A stretch of DNA of 64,000 bases, taken from the NCBI RefSeq assembly GCF_000142905.1, contig NW_013657656.1, positions 389,308 through 453,307 on the forward strand, read 5' to 3'. Under the pieces are notes generated by a model, which was not told where the DNA came from, did not search any database, and saw only the letters and a list, made by a program, of their open reading frames with translations. The position numbers and the translations under genes are program-made. Below, piece after piece: positions 29,045 through 40,957 of the stretch (positions are counted from its first letter, which is position 1; each line of letters begins with the position of its first letter). Source of the DNA: Thecamonas trahens ATCC 50062. Its lineage: Eukaryota; Apusozoa; Apusomonadida; Apusomonadidae.

Positions 29045-30853
29045 ATGGGGTCCAACCTCTCCCGTCGGCTGGCAGCTGGTGAAGAGAGTGGCTCTATTGA
29101 CCTTCGTGGACTCTCGCTCTCTACCATACCTGGCAAGGTATGGTCGTTGACCCATGTCGTCCGCTTGCATCTTGGGTGGAACTCGCTCAAGACACTGCCT
29201 CATGCACTTGGTGATCTTCCATCACTCGCTGTTCTCTATCTCAATCATAACTCGTTCTCCATATTTCCTCGTGCTCTCCTCAAGTGTACTCGCTTGCGTC
29301 GGCTCTATCTCAACTCGAACGCTCTCTCATCGCTTCCTGATGAACTGGGTGATCTCGTCTACCTCAAAGTCCTCGCCGTCTCGGACAACTACCTCACAAC
29401 TCTGCCTCCTTCGGTCTGCAAGCTCAAGCTTCATGAGCTCTACTTGTCGCAAAACAAGTTTGAGTTGCTTCCCGAAGCGCTCGGCGCTCTCACAGACTTG
29501 CGCACCCTCGCCGTCGCTGGTAACAACCTCAAGGCGCTGCCCTTTGCCGCTCTCCTTCGCCTGCATGATCTCAAGGCCATGCCGCGCGACGGCAATGTCG
29601 ACCTCGGTGAGCTGGCCTCCATGCCGCTGCGCGAGCTCATGGTCTTTATGCGCAAGTCCGTCACCTCGCACCACCGCCACATGCACGACTCGTCGTCGTC
29701 GATGTGGCGGACCCGCTCGTTTACCGAGGCCGACCTCGCCCATCTCGGCTCCGAATCGGAGACTGACTCGGGCGACGACAACATGGATCCGGTCGTGGTC
29801 AAGCGCCGGCGCAAGGCCAAGGAGGTTGTCGGCGCCAAGGGCTCGGTCGAGGGTCTCAAGAAGCGGACTCTGGCCGAGATCATGGAGGCCGCCAACCAGC
29901 TGCCGGGCGTCGAGTCTTCGCTGCACCCGCTGCTGCCGCTGCCCGAGCCAGCCACCGCTGCTGCCGATGAGCTTGCCTCCGCCGAGCCGGCCCATCCGGC
30001 GTCGGCGCTCGCGGCTCGCCCGCGGCAGAAGCGGCTCTCGACCGCGTCGGTGGCGTCGTCGCGCGCCTCGACCGCCACCGGCTCAATGCCGCCGGCCATC
30101 GCCCGTGTCGCCCGTGGCCGCTCGGCCTCCATCTCTTGTGCATCGACTGCAAGCCCGCTGTTGGGCTCGGCAGGCGGGACAGAGGTGGGCGGTGACGAGT
30201 CTGCCGGCGCGCTCTCGCAAAAGGGTTCCTTCTACCGCAAGTCGTCCAAGCTGATGAACACCGAGGACGTTGTCCGCACCATGCGGGTTCTCCTCGACGA
30301 GTCCATGGTTCACAACACCGAGCTGATGGAGAAGCTCGGCAAGGTCGAGTCTCTCCGCGGCGAGGAGCGCTCGCAGTTCAAGGACACCCGCCACACCCTT
30401 CGCACCCGCATCGCCGCCGGCGAGGAGCGTGTCGCCAACTTACTCAAGGCCATCAACTCGCTCCGCGGCTCGGGCAAGGTCCCGCAGCCAACGCCCACCC
30501 ACTATTCTGAGCCCGACGGCTATTCGGCCTCGCTCCCCCGCAACGACTCGCTCTCGGCCGCCCATCACCCGGACGACGACCCCATGCTCAACTCGCGCCT
30601 CGTCACCCCAGCGTCGGGCCTCTACTCGCGATCGTCGCTCCAGTGGGCGCCGCCGACATCTCCCAACCGCCGCCACACATCAACCCGCATCCCGGCCCCA
30701 AGTTCGCGTCTGCGGACCAGCCTGCGGACCGGCCCTCGCACTGGCCCTCGCCCAACCTCGGCCTCGGCCTCTCTCTCCAGCCACTCTCGTCCCCGCTCTT
30801 CTGCCCGCGCTCGTCGTCGCCATCCGCCACGCCGTCGCCAGCCGCCGACATGA
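29045..30853 (+). CDS. LRR protein with N-myristoylation signal and coiled-coil tail
   Basis: 602 residues. The start MGSNLSRRL is a good N-myristoylation signal (Gly2, Ser6) and supports the ATG at 29045. Residues 15-190 are seven or eight leucine-rich repeats of the Ras-suppressor/SHOC2 class (LSLSTIPGKVWSLTHVVRLHL, LDLP-type LYLNHNSFSIFP, LYLNSNALSSLPDELGDL). A charged linker follows, with a basic patch (VKRRRKAKE) and Ala/Ser/Arg-rich sequence. A likely coiled coil (DVVRTMRVLLDESMVHNTEL ... ERVANLLKAINSLRG) lies near residues 410-475, and a Ser/Arg-rich disordered end follows. A membrane-tethered scaffold for small-GTPase signalling is plausible but inferred. Confidence 0.75.
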   Translation: MGSNLSRRLAAGEESGSIDLRGLSLSTIPGKVWSLTHVVRLHLGWNSLKTLPHALGDLPSLAVLYLNHNSFSIFPRALLKCTRLRRLYLNSNALSSLPDELGDLVYLKVLAVSDNYLTTLPPSVCKLKLHELYLSQNKFELLPEALGALTDLRTLAVAGNNLKALPFAALLRLHDLKAMPRDGNVDLGELASMPLRELMVFMRKSVTSHHRHMHDSSSSMWRTRSFTEADLAHLGSESETDSGDDNMDPVVVKRRRKAKEVVGAKGSVEGLKKRTLAEIMEAANQLPGVESSLHPLLPLPEPATAAADELASAEPAHPASALAARPRQKRLSTASVASSRASTATGSMPPAIARVARGRSASISCASTASPLLGSAGGTEVGGDESAGALSQKGSFYRKSSKLMNTEDVVRTMRVLLDESMVHNTELMEKLGKVESLRGEERSQFKDTRHTLRTRIAAGEERVANLLKAINSLRGSGKVPQPTPTHYSEPDGYSASLPRNDSLSAAHHPDDDPMLNSRLVTPASGLYSRSSLQWAPPTSPNRRHTSTRIPAPSSRLRTSLRTGPRTGPRPTSASASLSSHSRPRSSARARRRHPPRRRQPPT

Positions 30854-31347
30854 ACTCCTCCCTCTCTGCCTGCCTGCACACCTTGATCGGCCTCATCCAA
30901 GCGCCAATCAGCCTCTCCCGCCCCGCTGCCGTGTGACAGCCGACCACCAAACCTGCCGCCCCACCGCCCCCCCCTTCCCCCCCTCCTCCACGCCTGCGCC
31001 CACCACATCCCTTACAACCTATACCCGTCTCCAACCCCACTGGCTGTACGCTTCCCTTTCCCCTCCCCCCCCCTTCCCCTTCCCATGCACCCATTGCAAG
31101 CTACCTACCTCGCCAACCTCTACCTCGCCACCCCCATATACACTTACTACCTTTTCTTGCCCCTCTACGTTCGCCTACTCCCCCCTTCCCCCCCTTCCGT
31201 CCCCCCTTGGCAATGCTTCTGTCGTGGTGTTCGATGGGCTGGTCCTGTGACACGGTCTGTTCTGATCAACGTGGCTTTGATCAAACACCGGCGCCCGCCT
31301 ACCCGCCCCCCCCCCCCCCCGCCTCCCCCCATCACGACATGTGACAG
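30854..31347. other. C/T-rich gap containing the second palindromic element
   Basis: Mostly C-rich and pyrimidine-rich on the plus strand, with a C15 run at 31306-31320 and the element at 31275-31290 listed below. No gene seen. Confidence 0.55.
31275..31290 (+). promoter_or_regulatory. Palindromic upstream element CTTTGATCAAACACCG, copy 2
   Basis: Identical to 2160-2175 read on the minus strand, and again in the sense orientation of the gene that follows (ATG at 31348, 57 bases on). A related GATCA half site precedes it at 31264, and a C15 run follows at 31306-31320. Function is inferred from position and repetition only. Confidence 0.4.
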
Positions 31348-34300
31348 ATGCACCTTCGCCGGGCATATCAACCACGAGAGGTTGTCTTTCTTGAGGATCG
31401 TGCCGACAATGAACGGTATCTCAAGTCGTACTGGGCCTCACTGGACATGGCCATCACCACCGACTCGGCCAACCCTACCAACCATCTGGCCAATGCGCTG
31501 GAACACCTGGAACGTGCTGTGGCCGAGGTCGAGGCTGGAGAAGGCGAGACGGTCTTCTCGCGGGTCTTCTTCAACTATGCCATGCCGCTGCTCGCTCAGA
31601 CGCTGCTTGAACGGACATACCCAGTGCCGGCGTGGATGGTGGCCGCGCTCGACTTTGAGCGTCGCATCGCCCAGGTTGTTGTCGCCGCTCTCAAGGCCGG
31701 GACCGCCACTGACAAGATGGTTCGCGCTCTCCGGCGGATGGTCACTTCGTCGATGGAGTTTTACGAGGAGCACGGGACTGTCGACGACACCGACCACCTC
31801 CGGGTCCTGTACTACCCCGAGGGAGCGCCTCCTGCGCCCGAGGACGCTCCCAAAGTTGTGGACGAGGCCGAGGCCGAGGCCGACCCGCCGCTCACACCCG
31901 AGCAGCTCAGCCTCACGGTTCCGCCGGAGTTTGTGACACTCTCGCCGACTGACCACGCGACGTCGATCTTTCTTCTTGATGCCATTGAGACGCTCGGCGG
32001 GCTCGGCCTCTTTGACCATCTTGTGGCGGCACTTGGCGCCGACGAAGCACCGCCTGTCGACGGCGATGGCGACGACGCTCAACCGGCAGTGCCCAAGCTC
32101 GCATCGTCGACCCTGACTGCGATCTGCCGGGTTGTCGGCCTCTGCGCCAAGCACCTTGCGCCGTCGTTCTGGGATCCGTACTCGGCGCAGCTTCTGACCA
32201 AGCTGCGACGCCACATCGATGCGCTGCCGCAGGCTGCGCTCCGCGACCAGTCGCTGGTCGACCTCGTCGACTGCCTCAATGTGTTGGCTCGGACTGCGGC
32301 GCGCGCCGGAAACCACAAGCTTAACCGCGACATCCAGGCGTACAAGCTGGCGCTGGCGTGGCGCTATGTTCAGCTGCCGTACCTCACCCAGTGTCTGCAG
32401 GGCGTGGAGGCCATGCAGCACTTTATCGCCGTGGCCAAGAAGGAGGTCAAGGAGAATTCAACGCTGCGCAAGCCAAAGCAGACCTCTCGCTGGATGTCGG
32501 CGACCGGGACGGGCTTTGGCGTCATGTACTCACGCGCCGGCGGGACCGCGTACAACGTCGGCAACTGGTCGCATGCGAGCGCGCAGCAGACGCGCGCAGC
32601 CGTCTCGGAGGCGCTGCCGGACCCGCGCTCGACATGGACTACCTGCTTGGCTGGTTCGACGACAACGACATTTTTGCACGGGTCCTCAAGTTTGAGAACG
32701 CTGAGGTCCTTGCCAAGGGCTGCGAGATCATTCGCTTTGTTGCCACCCAGCGTGGGCTCACCACGCCCGAGCTCGATGCCATCTGGCACGCAGTCACCAC
32801 CGTCTTTGAGTCGCTTCAGCTCAAGCTCTTTGAGTTTGTGCTTGACCTGGTCGGCGCAATTCCGTTTGAGCAGGTCTGTCACCTCGACGACAAGCTGTGC
32901 GAGCTCCCGCCGTCTGCATTCAACAACCAGGTCCTCACCTTTGTCTCGGACTTTACCCGCAAGGCGCTCGAGGCCGCGGGGGCGTCTGCGCCTGACGCGC
33001 TTGACGACGCGCTGCATGACCAGCGGCTCTTTGGCCTGCAGACGCTGTGGGACCTGGTGACCTCGGGTGCGAGCTCGGGCTCGTCCAATGGCACCGTCGC
33101 TGAGGCCTGCGCCCACCTGCAGTCGCTGCTCCACGAGTTCCCAGCCCATCGCGAGTACTTTGTGGCCAAGGTCATGGCCAACCTCGAGTCAGGCGTGGCG
33201 CTCTCGCCGACGCTGCGCATTCTCATTGATCTGGTCCGCGGCGGAGCCGACGACGAGATCACCCGCGAGTACGTTGAGGAGCTTGACGCACGGTACAACC
33301 TTGTGCAGCTTCTAGTCAACGCGTTGAGTGCGGTGTCGAGCGGCGACGAGGCCGAAGGAGTGACCCAGGCTTGCCTAGCTGCGCTCGAGCATGTCATTAC
33401 CTCTTCGGCGCTCATCCTCTCGGCAGACGCGGCGCTGGCGCTTTGGGACGCACTCGAGGCGCGTGGCGCCGTTGACGCCGCCGCGGGCTGGCTTGCTAGC
33501 CTCAACTGCGAGGAGCCTGTCATCGATCCGTACACCGGCGCGGCGTCGTACCCGGCGTTCACCATCGACGAAGCGACAGCGCTGTACAGCTCGCGGGTGC
33601 TCCCGGCTGTACGGCGCGACCCGGCTATGGTCTCGCCAGCGCTCTCGGCGCTCTTCTGCACGCTCTTTGCGTTGGTCAACACTAGCTCGAGTGCGCTGCG
33701 GAGGTTGACGGCGCCGTTTGAGACCAAGACTCGGTCGTTTGAGGCACTGGTTGGCATCGACGCTCTCGAGGCGCTTGCCCTCTCTGCATCCGACGACGGC
33801 GTTGCCAACGATGCGCTGTACATTCTTGCGAGGCTTTACACGCATGTCTCGACGCTGGTGGACGCGCCTGCCGTCGGCGCTGTTCGCAACGCGTTTGTGC
33901 GGGCCAACCTGAAGCGGGTGCTCGATGCGGCGCCTGCGCCAGCGCCGCGGCCGCTCTTCCTCGCTCACGCAGTCCTTGTTGCCGAGGCGCAGCACGGTCT
34001 TTTTGCGCCGCACGGAGGGCGGGCAAGCGCGCCGCTGGCTGTGCCACCGGCCGAGCATGCAGCGCTTGCCGCCGGAGTCAGCTGCGTCCACGACGCTGAA
34101 TTGATGGACGCGCTCTTTGGACTTCTCGCCAACGCACCGCTCCGCGACGGCATCTGGTCGCTCCTCTGCGCGCTCCCGACCGAGCCTGCGGTGGCGTCTG
34201 CGGTGGCAGCGCCGACGCCCGAGACGCTTGCGCGCGCTCTGGGCGAGGCTTCGCCAGGCGGTACACACTCGGTCTTTCGGGTTCTCTATGGTGTGCTCGC

Positions 34301-37300
34301 GCTCGAGCACGCGCTCGGCGGCGGCGTGGTGCCGGATCCGCGGGCCGAGGTCGACGCGGCGGGCGTGACTCCGGCGGATGCCGCCGCCGCTGTGACTGCC
34401 GCCGACGGCTTTGCGCTTCTCACTCGGCTCTTTACTGCCGACGAACTGCTTGACAAGGGATCCGACGGTTTTGAGTACGGCAAGAAGGCGGCGTCGTCTC
34501 TCTCTGCGCTCATCAACTCGCTCTTTGCCGGCGGCGACGTGGAGGTTTCGGCGCTCGACGGTTCGTTTGTGCAGGGTCTTGTCTCGCAGATCCACGAGCT
34601 GGCCGGCGCGGCTGGCGAGCTCGCAAAGCCCACCGGGACATCGTCGTCGACTGGCTCGTCGGCAGCGGTGGCGCCGGGCATTCTCTCGATTCGGTCTATG
34701 AACGCGGCCGAGGCGCTGTCGGGCACGGTGCGCGGGACGCGGATCGCCAACTGCCACTACGGTGCGACGCAGACGCTGTTTGAGTTTGAGGTGTCCGGTG
34801 CGTCATCGTACCGTGTCGCTGTCTACTGCGTCGACTTCAACACCCACCGGCGGCACCAGACGATGCTGGCGTTTGTGGGCGACACGCCCGAGCTCGCCGA
34901 GTGCGCGCCGGAGGGCTCGGTAGTCGCGCTTCGCGGGCTCGACTTTCACAACGGGTGCTGGGTGGTGTGGGACGTCCACGCCGAGACCGAGGGCGAGGAG
35001 CAGGCGAGCCAGTTTAACTTGCTCATCGACAACGCCGATGCGTCGTCGCCCAACTGGACGCTCTCGGCGTTCTTGCTTGACCCGCTGCCGGCCGACAACA
35101 TGCGCGAGACCTCACACTACCCAACGCTTGTCGAGATCGACACGAGCTCGCAGGGCCGATGGCACGGGCGGTACGGCTCGGCCGGCGGCGTGCTGCTGGG
35201 TCGGGTCGATCTCGAGGTTGAGGCGCGTGTGCCGGGCCCGCGGCTGGTTGCGTTTGACAACGACTCTGCGCTCCGGTACGAGTGGGTGGAGGAGGCAACG
35301 TCCGACGAGCGGGCGCTGCAGCCGCCGCCGCCATGCGGCGGCGACATCGAGGTTGAGGCTGTTGAGGCCGAGGATGAGGCGAGCCGGGCGCGCCGGCTTG
35401 TGGTTCTTTCGGTTAATGCGCCTGCGGCTCCTGACGGCGATGAGCCTGACGCTGCTGAGCCGGGTACCCCCGAGTCTGGCTCATCCGAGGCCTCGCTTGG
35501 AGATGTAGACGCCAGCAACTCGCTGTCAGACGATGATGGCATTCCTGTCCAACAGGCGGTTGTTGTCTCGTTTGGCGACGAGAAGGGCAAGGATGACGAC
35601 GACGACTCGTTCCTTATCCGGCGGCGGGCCGGGTCGGGCGCACGCCGCAAGAGCAAGAGCAAGACCAAAGTGGCCGGTTCAGGCGGGGCGTGCCAGGCAC
35701 TGCTGGACATGTTGTTCACGACGCTCGACGCATCGCCGTCGCTTGTGGCTGCGCTAGAAGCAAGCACCGAGCTGGAGGCCTGGCTCGAAGTTGTGCTGGC
35801 CAAGTGCAGCGTGGCGGCGATCCGCGAGAGCGCGGCTGCGCGGCTGCCGGGGCTTGCGGTGGTGCACCCGCCGCTGGGCGCGCGGATGATGGCGACGCTG
35901 CTGCAGGTGACGCAGCGTGGCGAGGCCGGGCGGGCGAGCGTGGCGTCGTTTGAACAGGCGTTTGAGGTGGTGCTTGCGCTCGCGCGCGACGGGGTGGCGT
36001 TTGATACCAGCGCAGCGTTTGCCGCGTGGGCGCGCGACGTGATGGCATTAAGCGTGGTGGAGAGCGATGACGACGAGGCCGTCGACAGCCTGCTCGTGGG
36101 CCTCCTCCGCGGGCTCTCGACGTGTCTGCGTGTGGAGCCGGCGCTAGCGAGCGGGGCGGCCGGCGACGCGCTGCTCGACTACGTGTTTGGCGACTGTCTG
36201 TTCTCGGTGCCTGCCGACAAGACGGCCAAGGCGGTGCCTGTGTGCAAGAGCTACACGGCGCGCGAGGCTGCGTTTGAGGTTCTCCTCCAGCTCTGCGCAC
36301 AGGCCGATGGCAAGAGCACTGTACTGATGGAGTCGCTTGCGGACGTACTGGCGGGCGCGGGGCTGCCGGGGCCTGACGAGTGGTGCGTGGATGTTGTGGG
36401 CGACGGCGGCGACGGCGACTCGGACTCGGAGTACGGCGGCGAGGTGGAGCGGTTCAAGGGCCTCAAGAACCAGGGCTGCACATGCTACATGAACGCGTCG
36501 CTCCAGCAGATGTTCCTCATCCCTGAGCTTCGCGAGTCTATTCTGCGGGTGCCACTAGCGGCGAGCGATGACGAGGAGTCGTTTGCAGGCAACATCATGT
36601 GCCAGCTCCAGCTGCTGTTTGCCAAAATGCTCGAGTCGCGGTCGTACTACGTGGACACGATCGACTTTTGCCGGACGGTCTTCCTCAACGGCGAGGTCAT
36701 CCAGCTCGGGCAGCAGGAGGACGCTAACGAGTTTATCAACTCGCTGGTGGACCAGCTCGAGCCGCATCTCAAGGGCACACCTGAGGAGGCGGTCTTTACC
36801 AATGTGTTTGGCGGGAGCTTTGTCAACCAGATTGTGTCGCAAGAGTGCGAGCACATTTCGGAGCGGCCGGAGGAGTATCTGACGATTTCGGTCAAGGTGC
36901 AGAACAAGCGGAACCTGCAGGAGGGCCTCGAGTTCTTTGTGCAGGGCGACATGCTTGATGGACAGAACAAGTACCACTGTGAAAAGTGCGATACCAAGGT
37001 GGCGGCGCTCAAGCGGTGCGTTATCCAGCACCTGCCTAACACGCTTGCGTTGCACCTCATCCGCTTTGAGTTTTCGTTTGAGACGTTTGAGAATGTCAAG
37101 GTCGACGACCGGTTCGAGTTCCCAGAGACGCTCAACATGAAGCCGTACACCAAGGAGGGACTCGCAGCAGCGGCGGTGGAGGCCAAGGCCAAGGCCAAGG
37201 CCGAGGCGCGGGCAGCTGGTCGCGGCGACGAGGACGAGGAGGACGAGGACGAGGAGGACGAGGACGAGGACGGCGGGGTTGGTGCGTCGGGCGCGAGTGG

Positions 37301-39065
37301 AACCGACGGCATCGAGCGGCCGGACGACTACTACGAGTACCGGCTGCAGGGAATCCTGGTTCACTCGGGCACGGCAGACATGGGCCACTACTACTCGTAC
37401 ATCCGCGACCGGGAGGGCGACGAGGGCTCGGCGCGGTGGTACGAGTTCAACGACCGGTCTGTGACGCCGTTTGACCCGAGCGAGATTGCCGAGCAGACAT
37501 TTGGCGGGCCGTACGAGGGCATGGCATCAGACCACTCGAAGATGTACTCGGCGTACATGCTGTTCTACGAGCGGGTAGGACCCAAGTACGCACCGCGGAC
37601 GTACGGCGGCGGGCTGCTGGAGCCGCCGACGGTGCTGGAGCAGGATCCGGAGATTTTGGACAAGATGTGGCGCGACAGCGTGGCTGCGGCACAGCGGCGG
37701 CACTTTATGAATGCCACCTGTCTGCAGTTTATGTGGTCGCTGGTGGCACAGGAGGCACCCAAGATTCCTGTTTCGACGAGCACGGAGGTGCTTGACGAGA
37801 GCTCATGGGCCGGCAAGCTGCTGACGTTTGGCACGCGGCTCTGCTTTGACCTTCTCGCGCACTGTGAAGACAAGCTTGGCATTGTGGACAAGATCCGCGA
37901 GCTCGGCGACATGTACGTCAAGCACCTGCCGGGCTGCGTGTGGCTGCTGCGGCGACTGGCGGATGCCGAAGCGAGCTGGCTCGGCGACGTGCTAGTGGTG
38001 TGTCCGGACCTGGACATCCGCGAGGCGATGGCGGAGCTTGTGGTGCGGGTGCTGGGCGCGGCCGTGGCGGGCGGGTGCGAGGCCGAGGCGGCACAGTACG
38101 CGGCGGCGGCGCTTGCAACGCTCAAGGCGTGCGCAACCGACCCGACGGTCAAAACGTCGCAGCTGGTCTCGACGGTGCTCGGGTACGCACAGGTGGGTGG
38201 AGTGCGGCAGCTGTGCGAGGCCGGGGCGCTGCGGGGCGCGATCGAGTTGTACGAGTCGAACCGGACGCCGCTCTTCCACCGTGCGCTGCGGCCCAAGCAC
38301 CTCTCGCTCATCGAGCTCATTTCTGTGCTCGGGCGCGCGTACCGCAACCCGAACGGGCCGTCTGCTGCCGACAGCCAGGGCAGCTACATGGAGGGCCCGA
38401 TTGACGACGAGGTGCTCCACCTGCTGTTCTCGAAGCGGTTCCTCACGTCTGTCCTCGCGCAGCAAGCCTACCGCGAGGCTGCACATGGGCTCATCCAGCA
38501 CTGGGTGCCCGGCAACCGGCGTGTGGCAGACGCGGTGATGGATGCGGCGCTCACTGGGCTCGACTCGTTCATGGACAAGACGGTGCTGGGTAATTACACG
38601 GCGGCGATCGACGCGATGCGCGAGATCGACGACGGTGACGGCGCGTACCGTGAGGCTCGCTACGTCGAGGGCCTCATCAAGAGCATGAAGAAGGCGATGC
38701 GGGTGCCGCGGACGCGCAACAACCTCCTGGCCCTGCTTCTCGAGGCTGGGGCCAGCGACGACGCGACTCGGCAGCACATCGAGAGCCACGAGGTGATGGC
38801 GCGGCTGATGCAAACTGACCCTTCGCTGCGGTACTACGTGCAGACGCAGCTGGCAGCCAAGTTTACCGAAGTCTTCCCCGCCCTCGCGGTCTCGGCGGGT
38901 GTGCCGGGCGCCGCCAGCGCGGCGGCAGCTGCTGCCGGCGTCGCCTCGCCGCCGGTTGACGATGCTCCAGTGCCGTCAGGCCACCAGCCGGGCGGGCCGG
39001 GAGCGCCGGTGCCGTCGGGCCACCAGCCGGGCGGGCCTGCGCCTGTCACCGGCGACGACGAGTAA
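31348..39065 (+). CDS. USP9X/FAM-like giant ubiquitin-specific protease (one frame break)
   Basis: A deubiquitinase of the USP9X/USP24/USP34 group. The first ~1700 residues are a helical, armadillo-like region. The USP catalytic domain follows at about residues 1705-2080: Cys box GLKNQGCTCYMNASLQQ (catalytic Cys about residue 1713), QEDANEFINSLVDQLE, a CEKC zinc-binding pair, LALHLIRFEF, and His box GTADMGHYYSYIRD (His about 2014). A Glu/Asp-rich insertion interrupts the domain before YEYRLQGILVHSG. About 490 helical residues follow, and the tail has two copies of VPSGHQPGGP. Frame 31348 passes to the -1 frame near the CCC at 32622-32624. Adding one base reads ...SEALPDPALDMDYLLGWFDD, and the total is 2572 residues, essentially the size of animal USP9X. 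Confidence 0.85.
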
Positions 39066-39091
39066 ACCGACTTGATGGCTGGCAGAGCAAG

Positions 39092-40689
39092 TCACGAGAC
39101 ACAGCAGCAGCAACAGCTCGACGAGACCTTATCGGCGGCGGTGTAGACGTGGCGCTCGCCGGAGAGCGTGTGGAGCGATAGTGTGATGCGATCTGCCGGC
39201 GAGAGAGTGATGGCGCCGTAGTTGTTGTCGCGGACAGCCTTGTCATGGCGGTAGAAGCACCCAGTGTCAGCAGAGACGCTTATGGCGAGATTTTTGTGAA
39301 GCGCGGCGTGGAGAACAGCGTACAAGGGCTCCGGCATCTTCTCGTTGGTGATCGACGACGCCGTGAGCTGCGCCATGGTTTGGGAGTTGGCGCCCGAGCC
39401 GCATGGGCGGGTGAGGGTAGAGAAGACACCGACATGGACATCGCCAGCGACAACAGCAACGTCACGACCGTGCTGCGGCTCGGACGCATCACCGGATCCG
39501 TACTTCCAGTCGAGAAGCGCGTTGACCATGCGGAGCTGCTCGTCCGAGTGGCCGCCGTATGCCCAGTGATCTTTGAGATCACCAAGCGGCTCGACCTGGG
39601 CGGCGGCATCGGTTAGCTTCTTGTTGAGGTAAACAAGCGGGACCGAGGTGGCGACAATAAGGCGGGTAACGTCCTCCGCGCCGAGCCGACCGCCGGATGC
39701 AAGTGCGGCGTCAATGTCGGCCCACTGCGAAGCTGAGAGGTACGGCAGCTCGCCAGCGCCAGCGCCAGCGCCGCCAAGGGCTGGCTCAAACGAGCGCCCG
39801 CCGCGCTGGTCGACGAGGATGATGCCGACACCACCGATGCGGAGAATAGCGTGTTCGAGGTGGCCTGCAGCACCGGGGCTGTGAACGAGACTGCCCTGGT
39901 AGCTGCGGTAGACGTCGCGGGCAATGAGGCCGATCTCAAAGGCAAGCGACGACGGATCGCTGTCCTCCGGGAGTGAGCCCCAGTCGTCGCGGATCTCGTG
40001 ATCATCCCAGATCATGATGTTGCCCGTGTTGGCGAGCACTCGTGCCGTCGCCTCGGACGCCCAGTTTGTGCGGTAGACGGCAGCGTAGAGGTCAGCCACA
40101 GCCGAGTGAAACTCTGGCGAACCACGGGTGTGGACGCCGGACGAGATGAGATCCTCTGCGGCGGCAAAGGCATCATCGCAGTAGACCTGATCCCCTATGT
40201 GAACGATCATGTGAAAGTGACTCGCTCGATCAGCAAGAGTAGTCCAGAGCGAGTCGACGGAACCATCGAGAACGGCCGGCGGCGGCTTGTTGCATGAGAC
40301 AAAGCCAAGGCAGAGGTCAACCCCGCCTCTGCTGGAGTGCGAAAGCCAGCGCTCCTGACCTCGATGGACTCATCGTTGTCATCGATTACAGATAAGGCGT
40401 ACTCGGTCTCTGGCAGCAGTCCATGGAGAGTAATGGTAAGCGGCGCATGAGCCGGAAACTGAGTCAGTGGCGAGAGAGTCTGAGATGAAGAGGACAAAGT
40501 CGACGACGGAGGGGGAGCAGCGGGTGTTGATGATGGTGATGATGATGATCGACCGAGTTGGCCAGCAGGGGCAGGTGCCAAGGCCGTGGCTACCACACGA
40601 GCCGGAGTGGCAGCAGGAAACTCAAAGAGAACCCGAGCAGAGGTCGGTGTCACAACTCCCACAATGGGTCCGAGCGTGGGTCGAGGCAT
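39092..40689 (-). CDS. PhoD-type metallophosphatase (one frame break)
   Basis: A PhoD-like phosphodiesterase/alkaline phosphatase. The N-terminal Fn3-like PhoD_N domain (GPIVGVVTPTSARVLFEFP ... HGLLPETEYALSV) is encoded at 40689-40325. It is followed in the -1 frame by GFVSCNKPPP and the metallophosphatase motifs HIGDQVYCDD, IMIWDDHEIRDDWG and VAVVAGDVHVGVF. One extra base in the CCCC at 40321-40324 joins the frames exactly and gives 532 residues; no splice-site pair fits. No signal peptide is evident. The C terminus carries a run of five Cys (SSSCCCCCVS), possibly a lipidation or membrane site. The stop lies 26 bases from the convergent USP9X-like gene. A TATATATATG sequence overlaps the start codon. 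Confidence 0.8.
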
Positions 40690-40957
40690 ATATATAGATG
40701 TATATATGGGGGGGGGGGGGTAGGCAGGAAGGTGTGTCTGGACCTCGTCCTCTCTGTGCGGGGGTGGCTGTTGGGCGTTTTTTTCCGCACCGCTGGTTTT
40801 TCTTTGCTCTTTGTTTTACGGTGTGGGCTGCTGGCCGGTGGTGGTCTCTTTGTTGCCTCTGGTGAAGGCCTGGGGCAATGCTGATCATGATAGCAAGCGT
40901 GTGAAGTCGCCTTTTGTTTGGTGTGTGTTTCCTCGCGACAACGTCCTGACTACGCAC
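40690..40957. other. Gap between PhoD-like and TmcB-like genes, with AT repeat and G13 run
   Basis: Contains TATATA repeats at 40688-40707 and a G13 run at 40708-40720 (poly-C on the PhoD sense strand), then a T- and G-rich stretch. No gene seen. Confidence 0.6.

Noticed and set aside
30603-31094. Minus-strand Gly/Trp/Arg-rich frame over the end of the LRR gene and the following gap
   Set aside because: Low-complexity complement of C-rich sequence.
33375-34757. Minus-strand 460-codon frame inside the USP9X-like gene
   Set aside because: Arg-rich shadow frame; the plus strand carries a conserved protein family across the same bases.
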